Source of the DNA: JAEELC01 sp963605425
GTDB lineage: Bacteria; Bacillota_I; Bacilli_A; Acholeplasmatales; Anaeroplasmataceae
Assembly: GCA_963605425.1 (NCBI GenBank)
Contig: CAVCUQ010000024.1
Location: 1 to 21,346, forward strand
Length of the DNA stretch: 21,346 nucleotides
Direction of reading: 5' to 3'
A program made the translations under genes and the position numbers. This document shows positions 13,076 through 21,292 of the stretch, in pieces (the first letter of the stretch is position 1; the number at the start of each line of letters is the position of its first letter). Under the pieces are notes generated by a model, which saw only the letters and a list, made by a program, of their open reading frames with translations, made no database searches and had not been told where the DNA came from.

Positions 13076-15389
13076 TTATTCTCTTGATTTTAAAGAGATA
13101 ACCATATCTAAATTTCTATTCTTCTTAGAAAGCATAAAAGATACGACAAAACCTGTTACTAAAGTTAATAATAAAGTAATAAGACAAGTTAAAAAACTTG
13201 TATAGTCTACAAATTCATATCTTGAACTTTCTAATTTTATAAACATTTCTTTTATTAAATATCCTAATGGAACACCTATAATAAAACCAAAGAAAATATT
13301 TGAAAAGTTTTCCCCATATAATATTTTATTTATTTTAGCATCCCTAAATCCAAGTACCTTAAGTGTTGCAAATTCATTCAATCTTTCAAAATAACTTATA
13401 GTAGCTATGTTATATAAAACAAAGATTGCAAGAATACATGCAAAGAATACTAATAAATCATTAGATTAGCAAGCGACATCATTGTATCATAACTAGATAA
13501 GATATCATTTCTGTCTTTAATAGATGTAACATAATTACTGTTTAAATTTTGTACTTCTTCTTTAGTTAGACTAGAATAGATACTTGTAACATTAGATGTA
13601 AACAAATTTAAAAAATCATATTCTAAAGCTCCTTCTTCACTAAATACTATCTCTTTACTTGATGTAGATAATATAATACCTTTAATTATTGCTTTATGAT
13701 AAGTATTAGATCCATAAGATGCAAATTCAATATAATCACCTACATTATAACCTTTATTTTGAAGTCTTACTGAAATATAAGCTCCGCCTTTATTTAAATC
13801 TTCCTTTGTTCCATCACTTTTAAGAAAACCATATAAATCATTACTATTGTTATAAATGTTAAGTGATATAGCCTCATCTTCACCTTTAAGCGTAATAGCA
13901 CTATGATAACAATAGTCTGCTTTAATCTCTTTTGCAAATTTTATAATATCTTCTTTAGAAGAACCTGAATTAGGAGTAATTTCAGTGTTATATCTAATAA
14001 CATCATATTTAACTATATCAATATATTTATTTTCAGTATCTCTAAATGATAAAGATGCAAATATTATTGCAATAGAAAGTCCTGCAGATAGAATGCTTAA
14101 TACAGTACGTATTCTAGCCCGTGAAAAATTTCTAATATTCCACTTGGTACCAAATCCTAAATGAGACCATATTTTAGTTTTTTCAAGAATAGATTCTTTA
14201 GCGTTTTTAGGTTTTTCTCTTGTTAGAGTCTGGCTAGGATTTTCTTTAGTTATATTCTTAACCGATATAAAACATGTTAAGACTTTTATTAATAAAATAA
14301 TTAAACAAACTAGATATACAAAACTGGGCATCTTTAAAGTCCAACTTATAAAATCCATATATGTTGACATCATACCTTTTGGATTTATTACCATATATCC
14401 AATTAAATAACCTAGTCCTATTGCAAATAGTATTCCAATTATCGTCACAAAGATACCATAAGTCATATAATGAAGTACTATTTTATAATCTTTAAATCCT
14501 AAACTTTTTAATATACCAATTTGTCCTCTTTCATTTCTTACTATTCTATTCATAGTAATTATTAGAGTAAATAAAGCTATTACTAGGAATAATAACGGTA
14601 AAATGAAAGCCATTGTTTTACCTTCTTCGATTTCCGAAAGCGTTTGAGCGTAGTCTGTATCATTTTCTTTAGATACAAGAGAAAAACTAGTTAGATCTAA
14701 ACTACTTAAAGTGTTATTCATCTCTTTTATACTTAAATCTGATTTAATATAAATGATATTATAAGGGATAGTATCAATTATACTTAAAGCTTTTTTGGTG
14801 TAATATAACCAAATCCATATGCATAATAATCAGGCATCAATTGATTAGTAGATACATTAATTAAATATTCTGCTTGTTTGATTAAAGCGACAACTTTAAA
14901 ATCTATATTTATATTGTTAATTTTATATGATACTATATCTCCCACTTTTATGTTATGCTCACTTGCATATTTATCTGATAAATAGATCCCGTCACTTTCC
15001 TCTGTGTATTCCTCTCCACAAACTATATAAAGCTTAGATGGAGATGCATAGGTTTCAAGTATATTTAAATTAATACTAGAAGCTTTTTCATCTTCTTTTT
15101 ATTTGACTTTACTTATATCGATAGAAAAACTTCTTGTAACACTATCTATTCCATCAATAGTCTTAATTTTATTTATATCACTTTCTTTAAAATAATCTTT
15201 AGAGTTTTGATAAAGTCTATAGTCAGCATAACCAGTACTATTTGCAATTTCATTAAAATTATATTCTATACTCTTCCATTCTATATTAAATCCAATTAGA
15301 CAGCCAAAACCAACTGTTATCATGAATATTAGTGATATAAACTGAGTTTTATATAAGGCTAGTGTTCTAATTAATTTTCTTCTAAGCAT
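13076..15389 (-). pseudogene. ABC transporter permease, FtsX/MacB-like, broken by one nonsense codon and two frameshifts
   Basis: Fragments in order from the ATG at 15389: an N-terminal membrane segment and external domain (LIRTLALYKTQFISLIFMI), a middle with FtsX-type helices (VIALFTLIITMNRIVRNERGQIGILKSLGFKD), a second external domain, and a C-terminal FtsX region (NEFATLKVLGFRD). Lesions: an in-frame TAA at 15099-15101; a one-base loss in an A6 run at 14791-14796 (CCA AAA AAG CTT TAA instead of continuing KALSIIDT); and a one-base loss near 13450-13455 (ATT TAT TAG for ATT TAT TTA). Restoring two bases gives 2316 nt, exactly 772 codons, so the ancestor was a normal two-FtsX-domain permease of about 771 residues. 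GAGGTGG precedes the ATG, which overlaps the ATPase stop (TAATG). Substrate unknown; relatives export peptides, antibiotics or lipids. Confidence 0.85.
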
Positions 15390-16089
15390 TACCAATCCAC
15401 CTCACTTATCGCAAGAGGATTATCATTTTGTGTAACACTATCAATTTTACCATTCTTAATATTAATTACAGTATCAGCTATTTTAGCTATATTTTGATTG
15501 TGAGTAACAATAATAACGCACTTATTATACTTAACTTGCATATCCTTAAGTGTCTCAAGCACTTTAACACCTGTCTTAGAATCTAAAGCACCTGTAGGCT
15601 CATCACATAATAAGATTTTAGGATTTTTAGCTATAGCTCTTGCAATAGATACCCTTTGTTGTTCTCCTCCTGAAAGTTCAGATATAAACTTCTTCTTATG
15701 TTCTAATAATCCTAAACTATCAAGCACTGTATCAGGGGTTATGCATTCTTAGATATTTCTTTTACTAAGGCTACATTCTCATAAACTGTTAATGTCGATA
15801 TTAAATTATAAAATTGAAATACAAATCCTATAGTACTAGCTCTAAAATCACTTGATTCATTTTTATTAAGTTTAGATATATCCTTATTATCAATAATTAT
15901 TTCACCACTTGTTGGTTTATCTAAGGCACCAATTAAATTAAGCATAGTAGATTTTCCAGCTCCTGATGGACCTAAAATAACAATAAATTTACCTTCTTCA
16001 ATATCTAAATTAATATTATCTAATGCAACATATTCAATTGTTTTTGTTTTATATACTTTACTAACATTTCTAAAACTAATTAGACTCAT
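15389..16089 (-). pseudogene. ABC transporter ATP-binding protein (MacB/LolD-like), broken by a one-base deletion
   Basis: The first part (from the ATG at 16089, GGGAGGAG 6 nt upstream) carries Walker A GPSGAGKST and the Q-loop FVFQFYNL. The second part carries the ABC signature LSGGEQQRVSIARA, Walker B ILLCDEPTGAL and the H-loop VIIVTHN. They are in different frames. The first frame ends at AAG AAT GCA TAA (about 15739) while the second continues as CCT GAT ACA GTG CTT. One missing base in the segment GCATAACCCC explains this: adding it gives 702 nt, 233 residues plus stop, the usual size of this family. It is translationally coupled to the permease. All nucleotide-binding motifs are otherwise intact, so inactivation is recent. 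With the permease also broken, the exporter is almost certainly non-functional in this strain. Confidence 0.88.
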
Positions 16090-16104
16090 AATAAACTCCT
16101 CCCT

Positions 16105-16122
16105 TGTTAGTGACAACTAACA
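16105..16122. promoter_or_regulatory. Palindromic operator of the ABC cassette
   Basis: TGTTAGTgacaACTAACA has perfect 7-bp arms. It lies between the -10 box and the ribosome binding site of the ATPase gene, the expected site for a MarR- or TetR-type repressor. No regulator gene of that type is in the window. Confidence 0.65.
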
Positions 16123-16127
16123 TCTAT

Positions 16128-16159
16128 ATTATATTATCTAATTTTTTGTGTTTATACAA
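16128..16159 (-). promoter_or_regulatory. Candidate promoter of the ABC cassette
   Basis: On the minus strand a perfect TATAAT (16133-16128) lies just upstream of the palindrome. TTGTAT (16159-16154) is 20 nt away, or 17 nt from an overlapping TAATAT. The start point would fall inside the operator. Confidence 0.5.
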
Positions 16160-16177
16160 GTAAAATGTAAAAATATT

Positions 16178-16209
16178 AAAAATAACCTCCCTAAATTCAA
16201 AGGAAGGTT
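16178..16209 (-). terminator. Intrinsic terminator of the GH28-AEC operon
   Basis: On the minus strand AACCTTCC pairs with GGGAGGTT (one G-U) around a 10-nt loop, then ATTTTT. It lies 8 nt after the AEC permease stop. Confidence 0.8.
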
Positions 16210-16217
16210 TAAAATAA

Positions 16218-17261
16218 TTAGCCAAAGATACCAATAGAGGAACAAGTAAATATAATTGCAAATAAAGTAAATACACTAGCTACACTTGTCCAAACAACTA
16301 GTTGACCTGCAAGTTCTTCATCATTTCCCATTTCACTTGCCATAGGTGCACTTGAAGTAGCTACTGGGGTTCCAAATAAAGCTATTAAAGCAGGAAAACA
16401 TACACTATTAGATACATTAAATAAATTATTTTTATTAATAAAATAAGCTATAGTAAGACATAAAATAGGAGTGACAACTACACGGCCTAATACACCATAA
16501 ATAATTTGTTTTTTAAGTTTAGATACAGCACTAAAAGTGAAATCTCCACCTAAAGCAATAAGTGCTAAGGGGCTTGCCATAAGTTTTAGATTATTTATTG
16601 TTGTATAAAGGAATGGAATATTGTTTTTAATTGTAAATAGCGGCTCTTCTCTATTAATTGAAAGCAAAGCTCTAATTCCAAGGGCCACAATACCTAAGAA
16701 TACGCCTATAATTAAAGGATTCTTAACAATCTTAAGGACTATATCACTAACCTTTATTTTATTAGAATTTTCATCTTTTACAAAGATTGACAAACTAATA
16801 ATTGCAAGAACATTAAATAGCGGAATAGATATAGCACTAATTACAGCTGCTAAAGCTACAGGCTCACTTTTACCGTTAGATAAACTTTCAGCCAATGATA
16901 CACCTATAATTGCGAAGTTAGATCTAAATACGCATTGAAGTATTACACCTTTTTGTTTTGAATCTTTTACAAAAAAGATTACAAATAAAAGTCCTAAAAA
17001 GAATACAAGTGTTATAGCTATAACTGAATACAAGACTATCCTCCATTGCTCGATAATACCTGATATATTAGACACATTATAAATATTAATAAATAGCATG
17101 GCTGGCAAACATAGTTTAAAGCATAGTTTATTAGCCATCTTCCAAAAGGTATTAGGAAGTAAATTAATTCTTTTTAAGAAATATCCTATTAAAATAAGTA
17201 AAATAATTGGAAGTACTGCATTAACTGTAAAAGCTAAATTATTTAAAGCATTTAATATCAT
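16218..17261 (-). CDS. AEC-family (auxin efflux carrier/malate permease-like) transporter
   Basis: 347 residues with about ten membrane segments in two halves of five, the AEC fold. N-terminal NAVLPIILLILIGYFLKRINLLP and FKLCLPAMLFINIYNV, the family-typical FRSNFAIIGVSLAESL in the middle, and a C-terminal half (PLALIALGGDFTFSA, then ALFGTPVATSSAPMASEMGND and ELAGQLVVWTSVASVFTLF). Bacterial members move malate, malonate and other dicarboxylates or organic anions. Its ATG overlaps the last base of the GH28 stop (TAATG), with AAGGAGG about 10 nt before it, so the two genes are co-expressed. The link to a pectin-type hydrolase suggests a sugar-acid or fermentation-acid substrate; that is inference. 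Confidence 0.85.
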   Translation of the reverse strand: MILNALNNLAFTVNAVLPIILLILIGYFLKRINLLPNTFWKMANKLCFKLCLPAMLFINIYNVSNISGIIEQWRIVLYSVIAITLVFFLGLLFVIFFVKDSKQKGVILQCVFRSNFAIIGVSLAESLSNGKSEPVALAAVISAISIPLFNVLAIISLSIFVKDENSNKIKVSDIVLKIVKNPLIIGVFLGIVALGIRALLSINREEPLFTIKNNIPFLYTTINNLKLMASPLALIALGGDFTFSAVSKLKKQIIYGVLGRVVVTPILCLTIAYFINKNNLFNVSNSVCFPALIALFGTPVATSSAPMASEMGNDEELAGQLVVWTSVASVFTLFAIIFTCSSIGIFG

Positions 17262-18754
17262 TATCTAGATTCCTCCTTAACAACTTCTTCTCCTATTAAG
17301 CCCTCAAATGTAACATTATCAAGTTTTAAACTTTCTACATTTAAACAATATATACCTCTTTTTTTCATTACAAGAGGATGTTCCATCATACAAGGTTTGC
17401 CTTCTATAGCGTCTTCTTTATATTTAAAACTAACATTTTGAAAACTAACCTCTTTGATAGGCATTTCAGCAAGTCCTAAGAATACTCCAGCCGAATATTC
17501 AACTCCAGTGCATTTCATATTAGAAAAATGGAAAGCACCAAGCACTGGGGTATATTCATCTACGTCTAATTTTTTAGTAGTCCATACATATTCGCTATGT
17601 CCTCCTTTAGGTCCCATATTATAATAAGAATTAATTACAAAAGGAGTTTTAACATTGTCCATGATAATATTATCAAAGATAACATTATCAATTTGACCTA
17701 TATTTCCTCTTCCACGTCTTGTCTTAATTCTAAGACCTCTATCAGTATCCTTGAATATACATTTTGATACACTTATATTAGTTATTCCCCCACTAGACTC
17801 AGAACCAAACACAACTCCTCCATGCCCAAAACACATTAAATTATTTTCAATAACAATATTACTTGATGGCTTCTTATATTTTTTAGCTATTTCATATGTA
17901 CCACTCTTAATAGCTATACAGTCATCTCCAACTGAGAATTTACAGCCCTTAATTTCGATATTTTCAGACATATCAGGATCAATTCCATCAGTTGTAGGCA
18001 TATTAGGATTATTTTTAATATATAAATTATAAAAACTTAAATTACTTGATAAAAATGGATGAATAGCCCATGAGAATGTATTGTGTATATAAAGACCAAT
18101 AATATTAATATTATTAGATCTTGCAGTAAATATAGCATGTCCTCTCCAAGCTATATTTTGCGTTCTGTGATCTATATACCAATCCCCTTTTTCAGCACGG
18201 GAATCAATCTCACCATTGCCGAAAAGCGTTACATTAGACACATCAACAAAATTTAAGCATGATGCAAAATTGCTAGTTTCATTTCCTTCCCAAATTCCTA
18301 TTTCAGTATCTATATTATGTACAGGATATTTTCTTCTATCTGTTTCAGATATTAATCTAGCACCATCTTCAAAATATATATTAATATCACTTTTTAAATA
18401 TATACTAGTAACTAAATATGTACCTTTTTCTATTACAAGAGTACCTCCTTTAGGTAGAGTCATAATAGCACTTTGAATAAACGCAGTGTCATTATTTATT
18501 CCATCTTTATAAGGATTAAAGTTTGATAAATAGAAACATGCCTTTTCTTTTAATGTTCTAATTAATACCTCATCTAAGGCTTTAATCTTGTATTCAGTGT
18601 CAGGATTCAAATTAAAGATAGTAAAGATATTTTTATTTTCTTCTCTTAAAAATTCATCATTTATATAAATATTAAAGCTTTCTTTATAGTAATAAGGCAT
18701 ATCATTTTCAAGTTCTAATGTTACTGACCTTGAAGTTAAATTTAATATTTTCAT
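17261..18754 (-). CDS. Glycoside hydrolase family 28 (polygalacturonase-like), cytoplasmic
   Basis: 497 residues. The first about 70 residues form a small beta domain (FnIII-like, as in many bacterial family members). The right-handed beta-helix follows from DGINNDTAFIQSAI (84). Catalytic motifs: TTDGIDPD (D256), GDDCIAIKSG (D277, D278), FGHGGVVFGSE (H311) and GLRIKTRRGRG (R342, K344). These cover the three acids, His and R-x-K expected for hydrolysis of alpha-1,4-galacturonan or related rhamno/xylogalacturonan. The usual N-T-D reads T-T-D here. No signal peptide is present, so it probably acts on imported oligosaccharides as an exo-enzyme. A GGTGAT-like ribosome binding site precedes the ATG. 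No confident promoter; TATTATACT at about 18772-18780 is a possible -10. It is coupled to the AEC permease gene. No other pectin genes are in the window, so the exact substrate is open. Confidence 0.9.
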   Translation of the reverse strand: MKILNLTSRSVTLELENDMPYYYKESFNIYINDEFLREENKNIFTIFNLNPDTEYKIKALDEVLIRTLKEKACFYLSNFNPYKDGINNDTAFIQSAIMTLPKGGTLVIEKGTYLVTSIYLKSDINIYFEDGARLISETDRRKYPVHNIDTEIGIWEGNETSNFASCLNFVDVSNVTLFGNGEIDSRAEKGDWYIDHRTQNIAWRGHAIFTARSNNINIIGLYIHNTFSWAIHPFLSSNLSFYNLYIKNNPNMPTTDGIDPDMSENIEIKGCKFSVGDDCIAIKSGTYEIAKKYKKPSSNIVIENNLMCFGHGGVVFGSESSGGITNISVSKCIFKDTDRGLRIKTRRGRGNIGQIDNVIFDNIIMDNVKTPFVINSYYNMGPKGGHSEYVWTTKKLDVDEYTPVLGAFHFSNMKCTGVEYSAGVFLGLAEMPIKEVSFQNVSFKYKEDAIEGKPCMMEHPLVMKKRGIYCLNVESLKLDNVTFEGLIGEEVVKEESR

Positions 18755-18892
18755 CTTTCATCACCATCCTAAGTATAATATGAAATGATAATCACTAAGG
18801 AAAAAGTAACACAAAGAGACGGAAAAACTCTTACAAAATAGTGGAAAAAATATCACAATATAAATATTACATATTTACTCTTTTCAAAGCAC

Positions 18893-18923
18893 AAAAAAAG
18901 GTGACCTTTTAAAATCACCTTTT
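18893..18923 (-). terminator. Intrinsic terminator of fakA
   Basis: On the minus strand AAAAGGTGA pairs perfectly with TCACCTTTT (9 bp) around a 10-nt loop, followed by more T. It starts 17 nt after the fakA stop. Confidence 0.85.
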
Positions 18924-18939
18924 CATATTTAAACTATTT

Positions 18940-20508
18940 TTATTCAATTGCAATAATATAAGAATAAATTTCTTGATTACCTTGAACAATTTGGCATTCA
19001 GCATCACTTGATAGAGAAGCAACAAATTCTTCGATTTCAGCTACTTCATCTTCTTCAACTGAAGCACCAACAAATATTGTAACAACTTCAGATTCATCAT
19101 CAACAGCATTAGTTAATAAATCCTTAGTAGATTCAACTCTGCTAGCCTTAGATACAATGATATCACCATCAAGAATACCCATAAAGTCATTAGCCTTAAT
19201 TTCAACGCCATTAATTGCAGTGTCTCTTACAGCATAAGTAACCTCACCAGTTTTAACATTCTTTATAGCTTCGCTCATAGCTTCAATATTATCATCGATA
19301 GAAGCTGTTTCATCAAAGCACATTAAAGATGCATAACCTTGAGAAATAGTCTTAGCCTTTAATACTTTAACAGTGCATCCTTCAATCATCTTAGCAGCTT
19401 GTTCAGCAGCCATAATAACATTACCATTATTAGGAATAATAATGATATTATCAGCGTTAGCTTCCTCGCATGCCTTAACAAATGATTCAGTAGATGGGTT
19501 CATAGTTTGTCCGCCGTTGATAACTACAGAACAACCTAATTCTTTAAAAGTTTCTTTAATACCATCACCAAAAGCTACAGTAACTAAAGCGATTTCTTTT
19601 CTTTCACTTTGAGTTTCAGCTGGAACTTCATCATTTAATTCTTGATTCTTAATTTCAATTTGAACTAAAGAACCAAACTTAGATGCATTATTTAAAACAT
19701 CACCAATAAGGTCAGTAGCTACCTTAACAGTAAGAACTTTACCTGTTCCTTCAATTTCAACATTTGAATCAACTGCAATGCTATCTCTTACATCAGAAAC
19801 TTGAATAGATTCATCCTTTAAAATAATCTTAAATGATGCGCTATAAATAAAGTTTTCATCACTTGCATTTTGAACTTCTTCAGAAATGATTTCGCCCTTT
19901 ATTGCTTTATACATACCTTCAACAACTTTAAGGAATCCTTCTCCACCTGAGTCAGTAACATTAGCTTCTTTTAAAACAGGAAGTAAATTTGGAGTATTAG
20001 CTTCACTTTGTTTAGCTGCTTCAAAGTAACAAGTAAATAAATCATCTACACTGTCAAACTTCTTATCTTTTACAGCTTCATAAGATTCTCTTATAACTGT
20101 AAGCATTGTTCCTTCAATAGGATCCTTAAATGCTCTATAAGCAATTTCCTTACCTTGTCCTAAACAATAAATTAAATCTTCTACAGTTAGAACATTCTTT
20201 TGCATTTCTTTAACAGCAACAGAAATACCTCTAAAGTATTGAGATAGTGATACACCAGAATTACCACGTGCACCCATTAATAAACCACGGGCAAATATTT
20301 TAGTTAAATCAATAATAGAATCAGACTCACATTTATTAATTTCAATAACACCTGATTCAATAGTCATAGACATATTAATACCAGTGTCTCCGTCTGGAAC
20401 TGGGAATACATTTAATGAATTAATATATTCACAATTATTTTTAAGATTAATAGCACCATTAGTAACCATTCTCTTAAACATCTTACCATTAATAGAATTA
20501 ATAGCCAT
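18940..20508 (-). CDS. fakA: Fatty acid kinase catalytic subunit FakA (DAK2/YloV family)
   Basis: 522 residues. Phosphorylates fatty acids held by FakB (DegV) proteins to give acyl-phosphate. The N-terminal DhaL-like nucleotide domain (about 1-200) has NVFPVPDGDTGINM with the Mg-binding Asp residues (D39, D41) and LLMGARGNSGVSLSQYFRG. The middle and C-terminal domain has SGGEGFLKVVEGM, VAFGDGIKETFKELG, INGGQTMNPSTE and IIIPNNGNVIMAAEQAAKM, all typical of YloV. Slightly shorter than B. subtilis YloV (about 550). AAGGTG lies 8 nt upstream of the ATG. It is divergent from rpmB, as in B. subtilis, but the asp23/yloU gene that normally precedes it is absent from the gap. It is a single-gene transcript with its own terminator. 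It supplies PlsX/PlsY with acyl-phosphate. No FakB is in the window. Confidence 0.92.
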   Translation of the reverse strand: MAINSINGKMFKRMVTNGAINLKNNCEYINSLNVFPVPDGDTGINMSMTIESGVIEINKCESDSIIDLTKIFARGLLMGARGNSGVSLSQYFRGISVAVKEMQKNVLTVEDLIYCLGQGKEIAYRAFKDPIEGTMLTVIRESYEAVKDKKFDSVDDLFTCYFEAAKQSEANTPNLLPVLKEANVTDSGGEGFLKVVEGMYKAIKGEIISEEVQNASDENFIYSASFKIILKDESIQVSDVRDSIAVDSNVEIEGTGKVLTVKVATDLIGDVLNNASKFGSLVQIEIKNQELNDEVPAETQSERKEIALVTVAFGDGIKETFKELGCSVVINGGQTMNPSTESFVKACEEANADNIIIIPNNGNVIMAAEQAAKMIEGCTVKVLKAKTISQGYASLMCFDETASIDDNIEAMSEAIKNVKTGEVTYAVRDTAINGVEIKANDFMGILDGDIIVSKASRVESTKDLLTNAVDDESEVVTIFVGASVEEDEVAEIEEFVASLSSDAECQIVQGNQEIYSYIIAIE

Positions 20509-20542
20509 TAAATAAACACCTTCCTAGTGAAAATTTCATAAT

Positions 20543-20573
20543 ATTATAAATAAAAGAATTTAAAATAAGTCAA
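20543..20573 (-). promoter_or_regulatory. Candidate fakA promoter
   Basis: TTGACT (20573-20568) and TATAAT (20548-20543) on the minus strand, with a rather long 19-nt spacer. The implied leader is about 28 nt. Confidence 0.45.
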
Positions 20574-20974
20574 ATTTAAAAATTTATGGTTATATACATA
20601 ATTATATACCAACATAAATATCAAAAAAGCACAATAAAAAACAACTTATGATATAATGCTTTAATATTCTAGCACAAATTTACAACTTTTACAAATATCA
20701 TTTAACTGTTTTATAGCATTTTAACTAAATTTTGAAATTATATTTGCTTAAAATTATAAAATTTGCCTTTGTAAATATAACACTCTAAAGTTTAATTATT
20801 ACTTTACCTAAAGCATTTTTCAATATTATTGAAAATAAAATCAGTATAAATTTATAAATTAAGAAATAATTAATTGATAAAATATAATTTTTTTATATTT
20901 CTTGTTTAAATATCCTAAAATAAGGTACATTTTGGGCCGTATAACCATATGCCAAATATTTTTGTAAATTACTC
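20574..20974. other. AT-rich gene-free stretch between the fakA and rpmB promoters
   Basis: About 400 nt with no open frame of interest. It contains AT-only hairpins (for example TTTTCAAT/ATTGAAAA at 20817-20835) and one GC-richer hairpin-like patch near 20930-20965. In B. subtilis asp23/yloU sits between rpmB and fakA; no trace of such a coding sequence was recognised here. Confidence 0.5.
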
Positions 20975-21003
20975 TTGAAAAATATATTAAAATTAGTTAT
21001 AAT
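20975..21003 (+). promoter_or_regulatory. Sigma-A promoter of rpmB
   Basis: TTGAAA (20975-20980), 17-nt spacer, perfect TATAAT (20998-21003). This is the best promoter in the window and leaves a leader of about 40 nt. Confidence 0.8.
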
Positions 21004-21048
21004 AACAAGGCTTGTAAAAATAAATGTTTGAGCAAGGAGGTTTATATT

Positions 21049-21237
21049 ATGGCAAAATGTTATGTAACTGGTAAGACAACTACTTTCGGTAATAAGAGAT
21101 CACACGCTTTAAATGCATCTCGTCGTACTTGGAAAGCTAACTTACAAACTGCTCACATCGTTTTAGAAGATGGTTCAGTTAAGAAGGTAAAAGTTGCTGC
21201 TAGCGTTCTTAAAAAGGGAAACCTTAAGAGAGCTTAA
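21049..21237 (+). CDS. rpmB: 50S ribosomal protein L28
   Basis: 62 residues: MAKCYVTGKTTTFGNKRSHA, then NASRRTWKANLQTAHI and VKVAASVLKKGNLKRA. Length and sequence match L28 of the large ribosomal subunit. The start is the ATG at 21049, with AAGGAGG 8 nt upstream; the frame is open from a TTG at 21028, but that codon lies upstream of the ribosome binding site and is not used. Only C4 remains of possible zinc ligands, so this is a zinc-free form. It is transcribed alone from a strong promoter and ends in a strong terminator, divergent from fakA as in Bacillus. Confidence 0.98.
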   Translation: MAKCYVTGKTTTFGNKRSHALNASRRTWKANLQTAHIVLEDGSVKKVKVAASVLKKGNLKRA

Positions 21238-21254
21238 GTTTAACCGCATAAATC

Positions 21255-21278
21255 AAATCGGCTTTTAGCCGATTTTTT
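21255..21278 (+). terminator. Intrinsic terminator of rpmB
   Basis: AAATCGGCT pairs perfectly with AGCCGATTT around TTT (9 bp), followed by further T. It is the strongest terminator in the window. Confidence 0.92.
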
Positions 21279-21292
21279 GCGTTTTATAGACA

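Noticed and set aside
13076..16089. Treating the ABC fragments as several small genes
   Set aside because: Fragments are collinear parts of two known families and join perfectly after single-base corrections.
18785..18798. TGATTATCATTTCA upstream of GH28 as a catabolite-response element
   Set aside because: The central CG and two further conserved positions are missing.
19373..19612. Plus-strand frame of 79 codons
   Set aside because: Shadow of fakA.
20817..20835. TTTTCAAT/ATTGAAAA hairpin as a terminator or small RNA
   Set aside because: A/T only, no T run, no gene in front; expected by chance in this composition.
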